Shown here: positions 27,691 to 36,505 of the stretch, piece by piece
Position numbering within the stretch: the first letter of the stretch is position 1
How the letters are laid out: every line of letters begins with the position of its first letter
Source: JAGVSZ01 sp019137045
GTDB taxonomy: Bacteria > Pseudomonadota > Gammaproteobacteria > Burkholderiales > SG8-39
Assembly: GCA_046347635.1 (NCBI GenBank)
Contig: JAXMFT010000011.1
Coordinates: forward strand, 1-64,000
Direction: 5' to 3'
Length of the DNA: 64,000 bases
The notes under the pieces: generated by a model
What the model was told of the DNA's origin: nothing
Database searches by the model: none
The model's input: the letters and a program-made list of their open reading frames with translations, nothing else
Position numbers and translations under genes: made by a program

Positions 27691-28925
27691 CAGCCGCGCT
27701 CGCTCCACTTGCGCATCGGCAGGATCGCCTTCGCCTGAGCGGCAGCCGCCGGCGCAACGACGACTGGCTGCTGGCTCTGCACCTGCAGCATCGGCACACC
27801 GATGTTGACGTTCTGGCCCTTGGCGTCGAATGCGATCGGTCCGCCGAACATGATGTGGTCGGTGATGTTGGACTGGCGCAGGGCGGTGTGCAGGTCGGCC
27901 GGCTTCGTGGACTTGGCGCGCCGGAACGCGTCCGCCACCACCAGGATGCTCTCCCAGCCGAACCCCGAGTTCAGCTCGAAGCGGTCGTTCGGGAATTCCT
28001 TGGACCAGCGCTCGAGCACGCGCTTGGTGAGCGGCTGGCTCGGGTCGTACCAGGGAACCGAGACGAGATAGTCGTTCGCGTACTTGCCGACCGCATCGGT
28101 GAACGCCTTCTCGTACGGACCGGGCGAGCTCGGGCCGTAGATCGCCATCGGGTTGAAGTCCTGCTTGACCATCTCGCGCACGATCAGGATCGCATCGTTC
28201 ACGCGCGTGATCGGGGCCACCAGGTCCGCGCCGGTCGCCTTGGCCTTGGCTACCTCTACCGACAGGTCGCGGGCACGCGCATCGTAGCCGATCGTTTCGA
28301 GAATCTTGATGTTCACCCCGGCCTTCTCCCACGCGCCCTTCACCGCGCCGCTGGTGACCTGGCCGAAGGTGTCGTTGACGTGCATGAGAACGGCAGTCTT
28401 CGGCTGGAAGCCGCCGCCGAGGAGCCCCTTGAAGAGGTCCACGCCCTTTCCGACGATTTCGTCGGACGGCGGGAAGTTCCGGAACACCTGGGTGAAGCCC
28501 TGCTCGGTGATCTGGCGCGCCGATCCGATGTTGACCACCAACGGGACCTTCGACGCCTCGGCGGCCTGGGCTGCGGAGATCGTCGCGCCGGAGTCCCAGG
28601 CGCCGACCAGCACCGTGCACCCGTCGCGAATCAGCTTCTCGGCCGCCACGCGGCCGTTCTCCGGTTTCGACTCCGTGTCGGCGAACGCCACGTCGAGCCG
28701 GGAGCCCTGTTCGACCATCATCTTCGTGGCGAGCTCGGTTCCCTTCCGCGTCGCGACACCCGGGAAGGAGAGCACCCCGGTCAGTGGCAGGATCACGCCG
28801 ACCTTCAGGCTCGAGGCCTGCGCCTTCAGCACCGCCGGAAAACCGAGCAGCGACAGGGCGCCCGAGGCGGAGCCGGCGGCGAGCAGGCGGCGGCGGATAA
28901 CGTTCCTATGGTGATTCCTCGTCAT
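27690..28925 (-). CDS. HAAT-type ABC transporter substrate-binding protein (LivJ/LivK-like)
   Basis: 411 residues. RRRLLAAGSASGALSLLGFPAVLKAQ is a Tat-like signal sequence, as is common in betaproteobacterial HAAT proteins. SLKVGVILPLTGVLSFPGVATRKGTELA opens the periplasmic type I fold; VGAWDSGATISAAQAAEASKVPLVVNIGSA binds the ligand carboxylate and amine region in relatives. It is similar in layout to the binding protein of the second Liv operon (53402). It follows the molybdenum hydroxylase gene with a four-base overlap. Confidence 0.9.
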   Translation of the reverse strand: MTRNHHRNVIRRRLLAAGSASGALSLLGFPAVLKAQASSLKVGVILPLTGVLSFPGVATRKGTELATKMMVEQGSRLDVAFADTESKPENGRVAAEKLIRDGCTVLVGAWDSGATISAAQAAEASKVPLVVNIGSARQITEQGFTQVFRNFPPSDEIVGKGVDLFKGLLGGGFQPKTAVLMHVNDTFGQVTSGAVKGAWEKAGVNIKILETIGYDARARDLSVEVAKAKATGADLVAPITRVNDAILIVREMVKQDFNPMAIYGPSSPGPYEKAFTDAVGKYANDYLVSVPWYDPSQPLTKRVLERWSKEFPNDRFELNSGFGWESILVVADAFRRAKSTKPADLHTALRQSNITDHIMFGGPIAFDAKGQNVNIGVPMLQVQSQQPVVVAPAAAAQAKAILPMRKWSERG

Positions 28926-31267
28926 ATTGCCTCTCCCTTGATGAGCTTCAATACTCTCGACGGCGTAAACGGGCCGCGTCGGACGACGACGCCGTGCCCG
29001 CGCAGTGCGTCCTCGATGGCGTTGGCGACGGCGGCCGGAGGCCCGATCGCGCCCCCTTCGCCCAGACCCTTCACGCCGAGCGGATTGCGCGGCGACGGCG
29101 ACTCGATGTGATCGAGCACCAGTTCGGGCGCGTCCTCGGCGATCGGCAGCGCGTAGTCCAGGAAGCTGCCGGTGAGCGGCTGCCCCTCCGCGTCGAACAC
29201 CATCTGCTCGGTGAGGGCGCCGCCGATGCCCTGCAGGACGCCGCCCGCGATCTGCGCATCGGCGAGCAGCGGGTTGACCACGCGCCCGCAGTCGTGGACC
29301 ACCACGAACCGCTCGACGCTGGCGGTGCCGGTGTCGGGGTCGATCGCGACGACGGCGGCATTCGCGGCGCTCGCATAGGTGACGGTCGGTGGGCGGAAGT
29401 ACGCGGTCTCGGCGAGGAGGCCGTCACCGCGCGCACCGCGCCGGAGCACCGCGGCGGCGGCCTCACGCGATAGCTGCGCGAAGGTGAGCGCCCGGTCGGG
29501 TACGCCTTTCAGGCGGACCTTGCCGTCGGCGAGTTCGAGGTCCTCCGGCGCGGTCTCCATAACCTCGCCCGCGAGCGCGAGGATGCGCTCCTTCACCTGC
29601 ACCGCGGCCTGGTGGATCGCGTTGCCGGCGGTCACGGTGCTGCGGCTCGCGATGGTGCCGATGCCGAAGGGGACGGTGGCTGTGTCGCCGCCGATCACGT
29701 CGATCGACTCGATCGGCACGTCGAGCACGTCGGCCGCGAGCTGCGCGTAGGCGGTGCGGTGTCCCTGGCCCGAGCTGCACGCGCCGCTCGCCACCTGCAC
29801 TCGGCCCGAGCCGAGCACTCGCACCGTGGCGCCTTCGAACGGGCCCATCCCGGTGCCTTCGACGTAGATCGAGAAGCCGACGCCGCGCAGTTTGCCGTCC
29901 GGGAAGCCGGCGCGCTGCGCCGCGCGGAATTCCTCGAGGCCGACGAGCTTGCGCGCGCGCTTGAGGAGCTCGGGGAAGTCACCCGAATCGTAGACCTGCG
30001 GGAAGCCGTCCCGGTAGAGGAGACCGGTGTCGTAGGGCATCGCCTCCTTGGGGACGAGGTTGCGCGCCCGCACGTCGGCGGCCTCCAGCCCGAGCTTGGC
30101 CGCGAGCCGGTCGAGGATGCGCTCCATCGCGAACACGGCCTCCGGGCGGCCGGCGCCCCGATAGGCGGTCGTGTACATGGAGTGCGTCAGCACCCCTTTG
30201 ATCAGGATCGAGGCATGCGGGACGTCGTACGGGCCGAGCAGGTGCGACAGGGAGTTGTACGGGACGACCAGTCCGAGGAAGTTGTAGGCGCCGCAGTTCA
30301 TGATCGCCTCGTCGCGCAGCGCGAGAATGCGGCCGTCCTCGGCTGCGGCGACCGCGATGCGGTGCACCTGGTCGCGCGCGTGCGGCGCGGCGGTCAGGTT
30401 CTCGCTGCGGCCCTCGATCCATCGGACCGGACGGGCGAGCTCCACCGCCGCGAACGAGACAAGCATGTCCTCGACCGACTGCACGCCCTTCTGGCCGAAG
30501 CCGCCGCCGACGTCGCACGCAATCACGCGGATGCGCTCGATCGGCCATTTCAGCGACACCGCGATGAGGCTCTGCAGCACGTGGGCGGTCTGCGTGGCCG
30601 CCCAGACGGTCAGCGTCCCCGTGACCGGGTCCATGCTGGCCTGGATGCCGCGGGTCTCCAGCGGCGCGGCGACATAGCGATGGGTGGTGAACTCCTCCTC
30701 GACGACCACCTTCGCGCGCGCAAAGATCGCGGCCGGATCGCCCTTCGTCGTCCCGACCGAGAGCACGAGATTGGAGCCGAACTCGGGCTCCACCAGCGGC
30801 GCGCCGTCGGCGAGCGCGGCCACCGGGTCGACGACCGCCGGGAGGGGGTCATAGTCGATGGAGAGCAACTCGGCCGCGTCCCGCGCCTGGTCGAGGGTTT
30901 CGGCCACGACCATGGCGACGGGCTGTCCGACGTAAGTGACGCGGTGCTCGGGCAGGAGTGGCGTGGGGTGAACCTTGTCGAGCGGCTTGAGCGCTTTGAG
31001 CAGACGCTCCGGGGTATGCACTTCGCCTGCGACGCAGATCGGCGCGGTACGCCCGGCGATGTCCGCAGCCGCAATGACGGTCGCGACGCCCGGTGCGGCG
31101 AGGGCGGCCGCTCTGTCCATCCGGCCGATGCCGGCGTGCGCGTACGGGCTGCGCACGAACACCGCCTCGAGTGTTCCCGGTAGCCGGACGTCGGCGACGA
31201 ACCTGCCACGCCCCTTGAGCAGCGGCTCGTCCTCGACGCGCCTGACCGACTTGCCCATCCAGCTCAT
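28922..31267 (-). CDS. xanthine dehydrogenase family molybdopterin-binding (large) subunit
   Basis: 781 residues, the full length of the large subunit of XDH/CoxL-type molybdenum hydroxylases. VACDVGGGFGQKG and AYRGAGRPE are molybdopterin cofactor-binding segments. GLGEGGAIGPPAAVANAIEDAL carries the catalytic Glu. The CO dehydrogenase active-site loop (AYxCSFR) is absent, so it is not a CO oxidiser; an N-heteroaromatic or aldehyde hydroxylase is more likely. The small [2Fe-2S] and medium FAD subunits that normally accompany it are not nearby. It is the first gene of the Liv operon, suggesting hydroxylation of the imported substrate. Confidence 0.9.
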   Translation of the reverse strand: MSWMGKSVRRVEDEPLLKGRGRFVADVRLPGTLEAVFVRSPYAHAGIGRMDRAAALAAPGVATVIAAADIAGRTAPICVAGEVHTPERLLKALKPLDKVHPTPLLPEHRVTYVGQPVAMVVAETLDQARDAAELLSIDYDPLPAVVDPVAALADGAPLVEPEFGSNLVLSVGTTKGDPAAIFARAKVVVEEEFTTHRYVAAPLETRGIQASMDPVTGTLTVWAATQTAHVLQSLIAVSLKWPIERIRVIACDVGGGFGQKGVQSVEDMLVSFAAVELARPVRWIEGRSENLTAAPHARDQVHRIAVAAAEDGRILALRDEAIMNCGAYNFLGLVVPYNSLSHLLGPYDVPHASILIKGVLTHSMYTTAYRGAGRPEAVFAMERILDRLAAKLGLEAADVRARNLVPKEAMPYDTGLLYRDGFPQVYDSGDFPELLKRARKLVGLEEFRAAQRAGFPDGKLRGVGFSIYVEGTGMGPFEGATVRVLGSGRVQVASGACSSGQGHRTAYAQLAADVLDVPIESIDVIGGDTATVPFGIGTIASRSTVTAGNAIHQAAVQVKERILALAGEVMETAPEDLELADGKVRLKGVPDRALTFAQLSREAAAAVLRRGARGDGLLAETAYFRPPTVTYASAANAAVVAIDPDTGTASVERFVVVHDCGRVVNPLLADAQIAGGVLQGIGGALTEQMVFDAEGQPLTGSFLDYALPIAEDAPELVLDHIESPSPRNPLGVKGLGEGGAIGPPAAVANAIEDALRGHGVVVRRGPFTPSRVLKLIKGEAI

Positions 31268-31547
31268 AGCGCCTCCTTTGGCGATCTCGCGCCTGCAAGG
31301 ATCCGCATGGTCATGTTCCCCGTTACCCTTCGTCCGTGAGATTGATCACGCGCCAATCGGGAGCGACGCAGCCCATCCGGAGTTCCGGCGTCGGCTCCGA
31401 CCATGGCAAGTGGGACGTCGTTCGACCGAGTATCGTCGCCGGTCCGGCCCCGCCCGCTAGAATTGCCTGCCGCGCTCAGCCATGCGCAGTTCGCTCGCTC
31501 AGGGGACGACGGGATGGCATGGGCGAGCGCAGCGTCCTACGTCGTCG

Positions 31548-32543
31548 TCACTCGGCCTTTGCGCCGATCTCGCGCGTCGCTCGCGACCAGAAATCCGCCT
31601 CGCGCGCGAGCTGCTTGCCCATGTCCTCGGCCGAGTTCCCGATGGGAATCGCCCCGAGCTCGGCGAGCCGCGCACGCACCTTCGGCTGTTCGAGCGCTTC
31701 GCGCAATGCGCGGTTCATCCGCTCGACGACGTCCTTGGGCGTACCCGCCGGCGCCGCGATCGCCCACCAGTTGCTGGCGATCACATCCGCGATGCCCGCC
31801 TGCGCGAAGGTAGGCGTGTCGGGAAACGCCGCCATGCGCTCGCGGCTCGACACGGCGAGGGGCCGGATCTTCCCCGCTCTTGCGTGGGGTGCGCCGACGC
31901 CGGCGCCGACGATGAAGAGCTGGACCTCATTCGCGAGCAACGCGGTGAGGGCCGGCGCCGAACCCTTGTAGCTCACGTGCGTCATGCCGAGGTCGTAGCG
32001 GCGATTCAGGATCTCGGCGAGCAGATGGGTAGTCGTCGCGGCGCCCGGCGACGCGTAGTTGAGCTTGCCCCGGTTGGCGCGCGCGTAGCTCACGAACTCC
32101 GGAAACGTCGTCGCGGGCACGGACGCGCTCACGAAGATCACTGCCGGCACGTCCACGAGAATCGAGACCGGGACGAACGCCTGCAGCGGATCGAATCGCA
32201 GATCCGGGTACACGAACTGATTGATCACCAGGTTGTTGGTCGCGGCAACGAGGAAGGTGTGTCCGTCCGCCCCCGACTGCGCGACCGCTGCGGCGCCGAT
32301 GTTGCCGCCCGCGCCCGGTCGATTCTCGACGATCACCGGTTGGCCGAGCCGCGGCCGCAGTTCATCGGCGAGGAGGCGGCTCACAGTGTCGCCCATGGCG
32401 CCGGGGACGTAAGGCACTACCAGCTTCACGGTGCGGTCGGGCCAAGCGTGGACGGCGGAGGCGCCAAGCACGCATCCCACCAACGCTACGGCGCGCAGCG
32501 CAGGAACGCAGACGCGAAAAACGCCTATCCCCAGCGCGCGCAT
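31548..32543 (-). CDS. Bug family substrate-binding protein
   Basis: 331 residues with a Sec signal peptide (VPALRAVALVGCVLGASAVHA). Bug landmarks are RTVKLVVPYVPGAMGDTVSRLLADEL, VIVENRPGAGGNIGAAAVAQSG, LNYASPGAATTTHLLAEIL and FPDTPTFAQAGIADVIA. It is the last gene of the Rieske cluster on the minus strand, starting two bases after the aldehyde dehydrogenase stop. As that cluster already has an ABC importer, this protein may feed a TctAB carrier elsewhere or act in sensing. Confidence 0.9.
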   Translation of the reverse strand: MRALGIGVFRVCVPALRAVALVGCVLGASAVHAWPDRTVKLVVPYVPGAMGDTVSRLLADELRPRLGQPVIVENRPGAGGNIGAAAVAQSGADGHTFLVAATNNLVINQFVYPDLRFDPLQAFVPVSILVDVPAVIFVSASVPATTFPEFVSYARANRGKLNYASPGAATTTHLLAEILNRRYDLGMTHVSYKGSAPALTALLANEVQLFIVGAGVGAPHARAGKIRPLAVSSRERMAAFPDTPTFAQAGIADVIASNWWAIAAPAGTPKDVVERMNRALREALEQPKVRARLAELGAIPIGNSAEDMGKQLAREADFWSRATREIGAKAE

Positions 32544-32545
32544 GA

Positions 32546-34012
32546 TCACTCCGCCCAGGGCAGGGGTTTCTCGTTCAGCCCCCAGTAGAGGCTCTTCTGG
32601 TGCTTGTACTGGAGGATCCCGAGGCGGCCCTTCTCGACGCCGACGCCGCTCTCCTTGATGCCGCTGAACGGCGTCGATATCGAGAACTGCTTGTAGGTGT
32701 TGATCCAGACGGTGCCGGTCTCGAGCGCGCGCGCGAGCCGCCAGGCGCGCTTGTAGTCGCGCGTCCAGATTCCGGCGGCGAGTCCGAAGACGCTGTCGTT
32801 CGCCTGCCGGAGGAGGTCGGCCTCGTCGCGGTAGGACAGCGCCACGAGCACCGGGCCGAAGATCTCCTCCTGCGCGATGCGCGTGGTGTTCGACAGCCGG
32901 TCGAGGATCGTCGGCCGGTAGAACCAGCCGCGGTCGTACAGGCCGCCCTTCGGCCGCTCGCCGCCGGCGAGGAGCTTGCCGCCCTCGTCGAGGCCGAGCT
33001 GCACGTAGCGCTCGATCGACTCGCGGTGCTTCGCGGTGATCAGCGGTCCCATCTGAGTGCGCACGTCTTCCGGGTCGCCGACGCGCAGCGCGTTGGTCTT
33101 GGCGACCAGACGTTCCAGGAACGCCGTGCGGACCGACTCGTGGACGAACAGGCGCGAGCCGGCGATGCACGACTCGCCCGACGAGCTGAAGATGCCGTAG
33201 ATCACCCCGTTCACCGCGTGGTCGAGGTCGGCGTCCTCGCACACGATCGTCGGCGACTTGCCGCCGAGCTCGAGCGTCACCGGCATCAGCTTCTCGGCGG
33301 CGAGCTTCGCGAGCGCCCGGCCGGTGGTCGTGCCGCCGGTGAACGAGACCTTCTTGACCAGCGGGTGCTTGACGATCGCGTCGCCGATCACCGAACCCTT
33401 GCCCGGCACGATGCTCACGACGCCCCGCGGCACGCCCGCCTGCTCGCAGATCCGCCCGAGCTCGAGCGCCGCGAGCGGGGTCACCTCCGCCGGCTTCACC
33501 ACCACGCCGTTGCCGGCGGCGAGCGCAGGGGCGAGCTTTTGCGCCTCGCTCGCGATGGGCGAGTTCCACGGCGTGATCGCCGCGACGACCCCGAGCGGCT
33601 CGTGCACGCTCATCGTCAGGTAGTCGCCGCGTGCGGGCGTGATCGTCTCCTCGAGCGTCTCGCAGGCGGCGGCGAAGAACTGGAAGGTGCCGGCGGCGCT
33701 CGCCACGAGCGCGCGCGTCTCCCCGATCGGTTTCCCGTTGTCGCGGCGCTGGAGGTGCGCCAGTTCTTCCGCGCGTTCCCGGATCAGCGCGGCTATCCGA
33801 TAGAGGACCCCCGCGCGCTCGTGCGGCTTGAGGTTCGCCCAGTCCGGCCGGCGCCGCGCGGCGTCGGCCGCTTCGATCGCCTCCTCGACGTCGGCGACGT
33901 TGGCGGCGGCGAGCTCGGCGTTGACGGTGTCGTCCGCGGGGTAGCGCGAGGCGTAGACGTCGCCGCGGCCGCGCCGCCACTCGCCGGCGACCAGGATCGG
34001 CAATACGCTCAC
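32546..34012 (-). CDS. NAD(P)-dependent aldehyde dehydrogenase
   Basis: 488 residues from a GTG that has AAAAGGAG eight bases before it. TPWNSP holds the oxyanion Asn, FTGGTTTGRAL the cofactor loop, LELGGKSP the general base Glu, and GESCIAGSR the nucleophilic Cys. The order, directly after a ThDP-dependent decarboxylase-like gene, suggests that it oxidises the aldehyde formed by 2-oxoacid decarboxylation. Substrate unknown. Confidence 0.9.
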   Translation of the reverse strand: MSVLPILVAGEWRRGRGDVYASRYPADDTVNAELAAANVADVEEAIEAADAARRRPDWANLKPHERAGVLYRIAALIRERAEELAHLQRRDNGKPIGETRALVASAAGTFQFFAAACETLEETITPARGDYLTMSVHEPLGVVAAITPWNSPIASEAQKLAPALAAGNGVVVKPAEVTPLAALELGRICEQAGVPRGVVSIVPGKGSVIGDAIVKHPLVKKVSFTGGTTTGRALAKLAAEKLMPVTLELGGKSPTIVCEDADLDHAVNGVIYGIFSSSGESCIAGSRLFVHESVRTAFLERLVAKTNALRVGDPEDVRTQMGPLITAKHRESIERYVQLGLDEGGKLLAGGERPKGGLYDRGWFYRPTILDRLSNTTRIAQEEIFGPVLVALSYRDEADLLRQANDSVFGLAAGIWTRDYKRAWRLARALETGTVWINTYKQFSISTPFSGIKESGVGVEKGRLGILQYKHQKSLYWGLNEKPLPWAE

Positions 34013-34029
34013 GCGGTGCGCTCCTTTTC

Positions 34030-35700
34030 CTACTTCACCGGCGGCCCGGCGAACGCGTTCGCGAACGGGCCCACCGCGACCATGTCGATCTCCACCAGCG
34101 TCGGCCCGCCCCGCCCGAGCGCGTCGCGCAGCACGCCGTCGATGCCGGCCAGGCTGGTCACCCGCTGATAGGGCAGGGCGATCGACTGCGCGAGGCGCTC
34201 GAAGTCCGGCGTGTGCAGGTCGGCGTAGTAGCGCCGGCCGCCGTACTGCGCGTCCTGGATGTTGCGGATCACGCCGTAGCCGCGGTCGTTCATGAGCAGC
34301 ACGACGACGTTCGCCTCCTCCTGCACCAGCGTCGCGAGCTCGCCGATGTTCACCTGCAGCCCGCCGTCGCCGACCAGGCACAGGGTCTTGCGGCTGCCCG
34401 CCGCGAGCGCGGCGCCGATCGCCATCTGCACGCCCTGGCCGATGCCGCCGCCGAGGGCGTGCACGCCGTCGCGCGGCCCGGCGATCCGCAGGCTGCGGTT
34501 GCCCCAGGTGCTGTTCGAGACCGTGACGTCGCGCACCCAGACGAAATCGCGTCCCGCCGCGCGCTGCAGCTCGGCCACGAGCCGCTCGTACGGGCCGAGC
34601 CCGTCGCGCACGAGCTTCTCCGCCGCCGCGCGCGCCGCCGCGAGGTCGCGCGCGAAAGCGGGATCGACCTTCATGCGCCCGGCCAGCCGGTCGGCGAGCC
34701 CGGCCAGCACCGTGGCGGCGTCGCCGGCGACGAAGAGGTCGTCGGTGTAGCAGCGCCCCTGGCTCGTCGGGTCCGCGTCGACGCGATACAGCGGCCGCGG
34801 CAGCTTGAGCTTGTACTTGAGCGTCTCGTTGCTGCGCAGGCGCGAGCCCGCGACGAGCATCGCGTCGCAGGTGCCGTAGAACTTCTCGACCGGCCCGTAC
34901 AGGTTGAACGCCCCGAGCGACAGCGGATGGTCCTCGGGCAGGATGCCGCGGCCCTGCACGCTGGTCACCACGCCGCAGCCGAGTTCGACCAGCCGCTTCA
35001 CTGCAGCCCCGGCGCCCCGCGCGCCGCCGCCGAGCCACAGCAGCGGGCGCCGCGCGCTCGCGAGGCGCTCGGCGAGCGCGTCGAGGTCGGCCGCATTGGG
35101 CGCGGGCACGGCCACTGCCGCCGGTGCGAGCGAGGCGGGCAGCTCGACCTCGGCGGCCTGGATGTCGATCGGGATCTCGACGCTGACCGGCCCGCGCGGC
35201 GCGGTGAGCGCAACCCGCACCGCCTCGCGTAGCGTGCCGAGCGCGGTCTCGGCGCTGCGCACGCGGAACGCCGCCTTCGACACCGCGCGCAGCATGTCGA
35301 GTTGCTCGGGCGCCTCGTGGATGTAGGCGAGCTCGCGGTCGAGATAGGGCACCTCGATCTGGCCGGTGAGGTGCAGCACCGGCGTGCCGGCGGTGAGCGC
35401 CTCGACCATCGCGCCGCAGGCGTTGCCGGCCGCGGTGCCGGTGCTGGTGACCGCGACGCCGAGGCCGCCGGACACGCGCGCGCAGGCGTCGGCCATGTTG
35501 ACCGCGCCGGGCTCGCTGCGCGCCGGCACGAAGCGGATCGGCGCGGGCTGGCCGCGCGCGGCGGCCGCGGCGGCGCGGCGGCCGAACGCGTCCAGGATCG
35601 GCATGTTGTGGATCGAGATCACGCCGAACGCAGTGCGCACGCCGCATTCCTCGAGGAACGCGGCGACGAGCTCGCCGACGGTGGTGCGTGGTCTAGACAT
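34030..35700 (-). CDS. thiamine diphosphate-dependent enzyme (acetolactate synthase/benzoylformate decarboxylase superfamily)
   Basis: 556 residues with the three domains of the family. FVPARSEPGAVNMADACARV carries the conserved Glu that activates ThDP; the middle domain is at about 190-330; GDGGLQVNIGELATLVQEEANVVVLLMNDRGYGVIRN is the ThDP/Mg motif. The acetolactate-synthase FAD cannot be judged from sequence. With ALDH downstream and a Rieske oxygenase upstream, a 2-oxoacid decarboxylase or C-C lyase role is the best inference. Its ATG overlaps the SDR stop by eight bases. Confidence 0.87.
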   Translation of the reverse strand: MSRPRTTVGELVAAFLEECGVRTAFGVISIHNMPILDAFGRRAAAAAARGQPAPIRFVPARSEPGAVNMADACARVSGGLGVAVTSTGTAAGNACGAMVEALTAGTPVLHLTGQIEVPYLDRELAYIHEAPEQLDMLRAVSKAAFRVRSAETALGTLREAVRVALTAPRGPVSVEIPIDIQAAEVELPASLAPAAVAVPAPNAADLDALAERLASARRPLLWLGGGARGAGAAVKRLVELGCGVVTSVQGRGILPEDHPLSLGAFNLYGPVEKFYGTCDAMLVAGSRLRSNETLKYKLKLPRPLYRVDADPTSQGRCYTDDLFVAGDAATVLAGLADRLAGRMKVDPAFARDLAAARAAAEKLVRDGLGPYERLVAELQRAAGRDFVWVRDVTVSNSTWGNRSLRIAGPRDGVHALGGGIGQGVQMAIGAALAAGSRKTLCLVGDGGLQVNIGELATLVQEEANVVVLLMNDRGYGVIRNIQDAQYGGRRYYADLHTPDFERLAQSIALPYQRVTSLAGIDGVLRDALGRGGPTLVEIDMVAVGPFANAFAGPPVK

Positions 35701-36505
35701 GGCGCGAGTGGCCCCCTGAGACGTCGATGAAGCTGCCGGTGGTGTAGGACGCGAGCGGCGAGGAGAGGAACGCGATCGCGTGCGCCGCCTCGTCGGGGCG
35801 GCCCAGCCGCCCGAGCGGGATGTGCTTGGCGCGCGCGAGCGCCGCGCTCCAGGCCTCCCAGCTCTCGCCGGGGGCGGCCTGCGTCGCGTGGCGGCGTCGC
35901 CACTGTCCCGACTCGACCAGGCCGATCAGGACCATGTTCACGCGCACGCCCTTGGGCGCGAGCTCGGTGGCGAGCGAGCGCACGAGGTTCAGGATGCCGG
36001 CGCGCGCCGCGGAGGTGGCGACCATGTGCGGCTCCGGCTGGCGCGCGAGCAGCGAGTTCACGCACACGATCGCGCCGCCGCCCGCGCGCTCGAGCTGCGG
36101 CAGGAAGGCGCGGGTGGGCCGGATCACGCTGAAGAACTTCAGCTCCAGCTCCTCGCGCCAGGCCGCGTCGGTGGTGTCGGCGAAGGTGCTGACGCGCCCC
36201 TGGCCGGCGTTGTTCACGAGGATGCCCGCCGGACCGAAGCGGCTCTCCACGCTGCGCGCGAAGGCGCCGACCGCGCCTTCGTCCAGGACGTCGCAGCGCT
36301 CGCCGAGGACGCGGTCCGGGCCGGCGACGCCGCCGAGCTCGTCGCGCGCGGCGTCGAGCCGCGCGCCGTCGCGCCCGCAGATCGCCACGCGCGCGCCGGC
36401 GGCGAGCAGCGTCCGCGCGGTGGCCAGCCCGATCCCGGACGACCCGCCGGTGACCACCGCGACGCGGCCCTCGACGCCGAGCGAAAGGGGCTGGGGGAGG
36501 CTCAT
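35693..36505 (-). CDS. SDR family oxidoreductase lacking the YxxxK pair
   Basis: 270 residues. TGGSSGIG is the cofactor-binding motif and VNNAGQG the NNAG motif. In the active-site helix, Ser is present (VNSLLAR) but the Tyr and Lys positions read Thr and Arg (MVATSAARAGILNLV). I have the impression that an HMxATSAARAG variety of SDR recurs in bacteria, so this may be a real subfamily and not decay. It overlaps the fused hydrolase-IclR gene by ATGA and the ThDP enzyme gene by eight bases. Confidence 0.83.
   Translation of the reverse strand: MSLPQPLSLGVEGRVAVVTGGSSGIGLATARTLLAAGARVAICGRDGARLDAARDELGGVAGPDRVLGERCDVLDEGAVGAFARSVESRFGPAGILVNNAGQGRVSTFADTTDAAWREELELKFFSVIRPTRAFLPQLERAGGGAIVCVNSLLARQPEPHMVATSAARAGILNLVRSLATELAPKGVRVNMVLIGLVESGQWRRRHATQAAPGESWEAWSAALARAKHIPLGRLGRPDEAAHAIAFLSSPLASYTTGSFIDVSGGHSRHV

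Noticed and set aside
28922..31267. Carbon monoxide dehydrogenase large subunit (CoxL form I)
   Set aside because: The AYxCSFR active-site loop is absent; the protein reads AYRGAGRPE as in other molybdenum hydroxylases.
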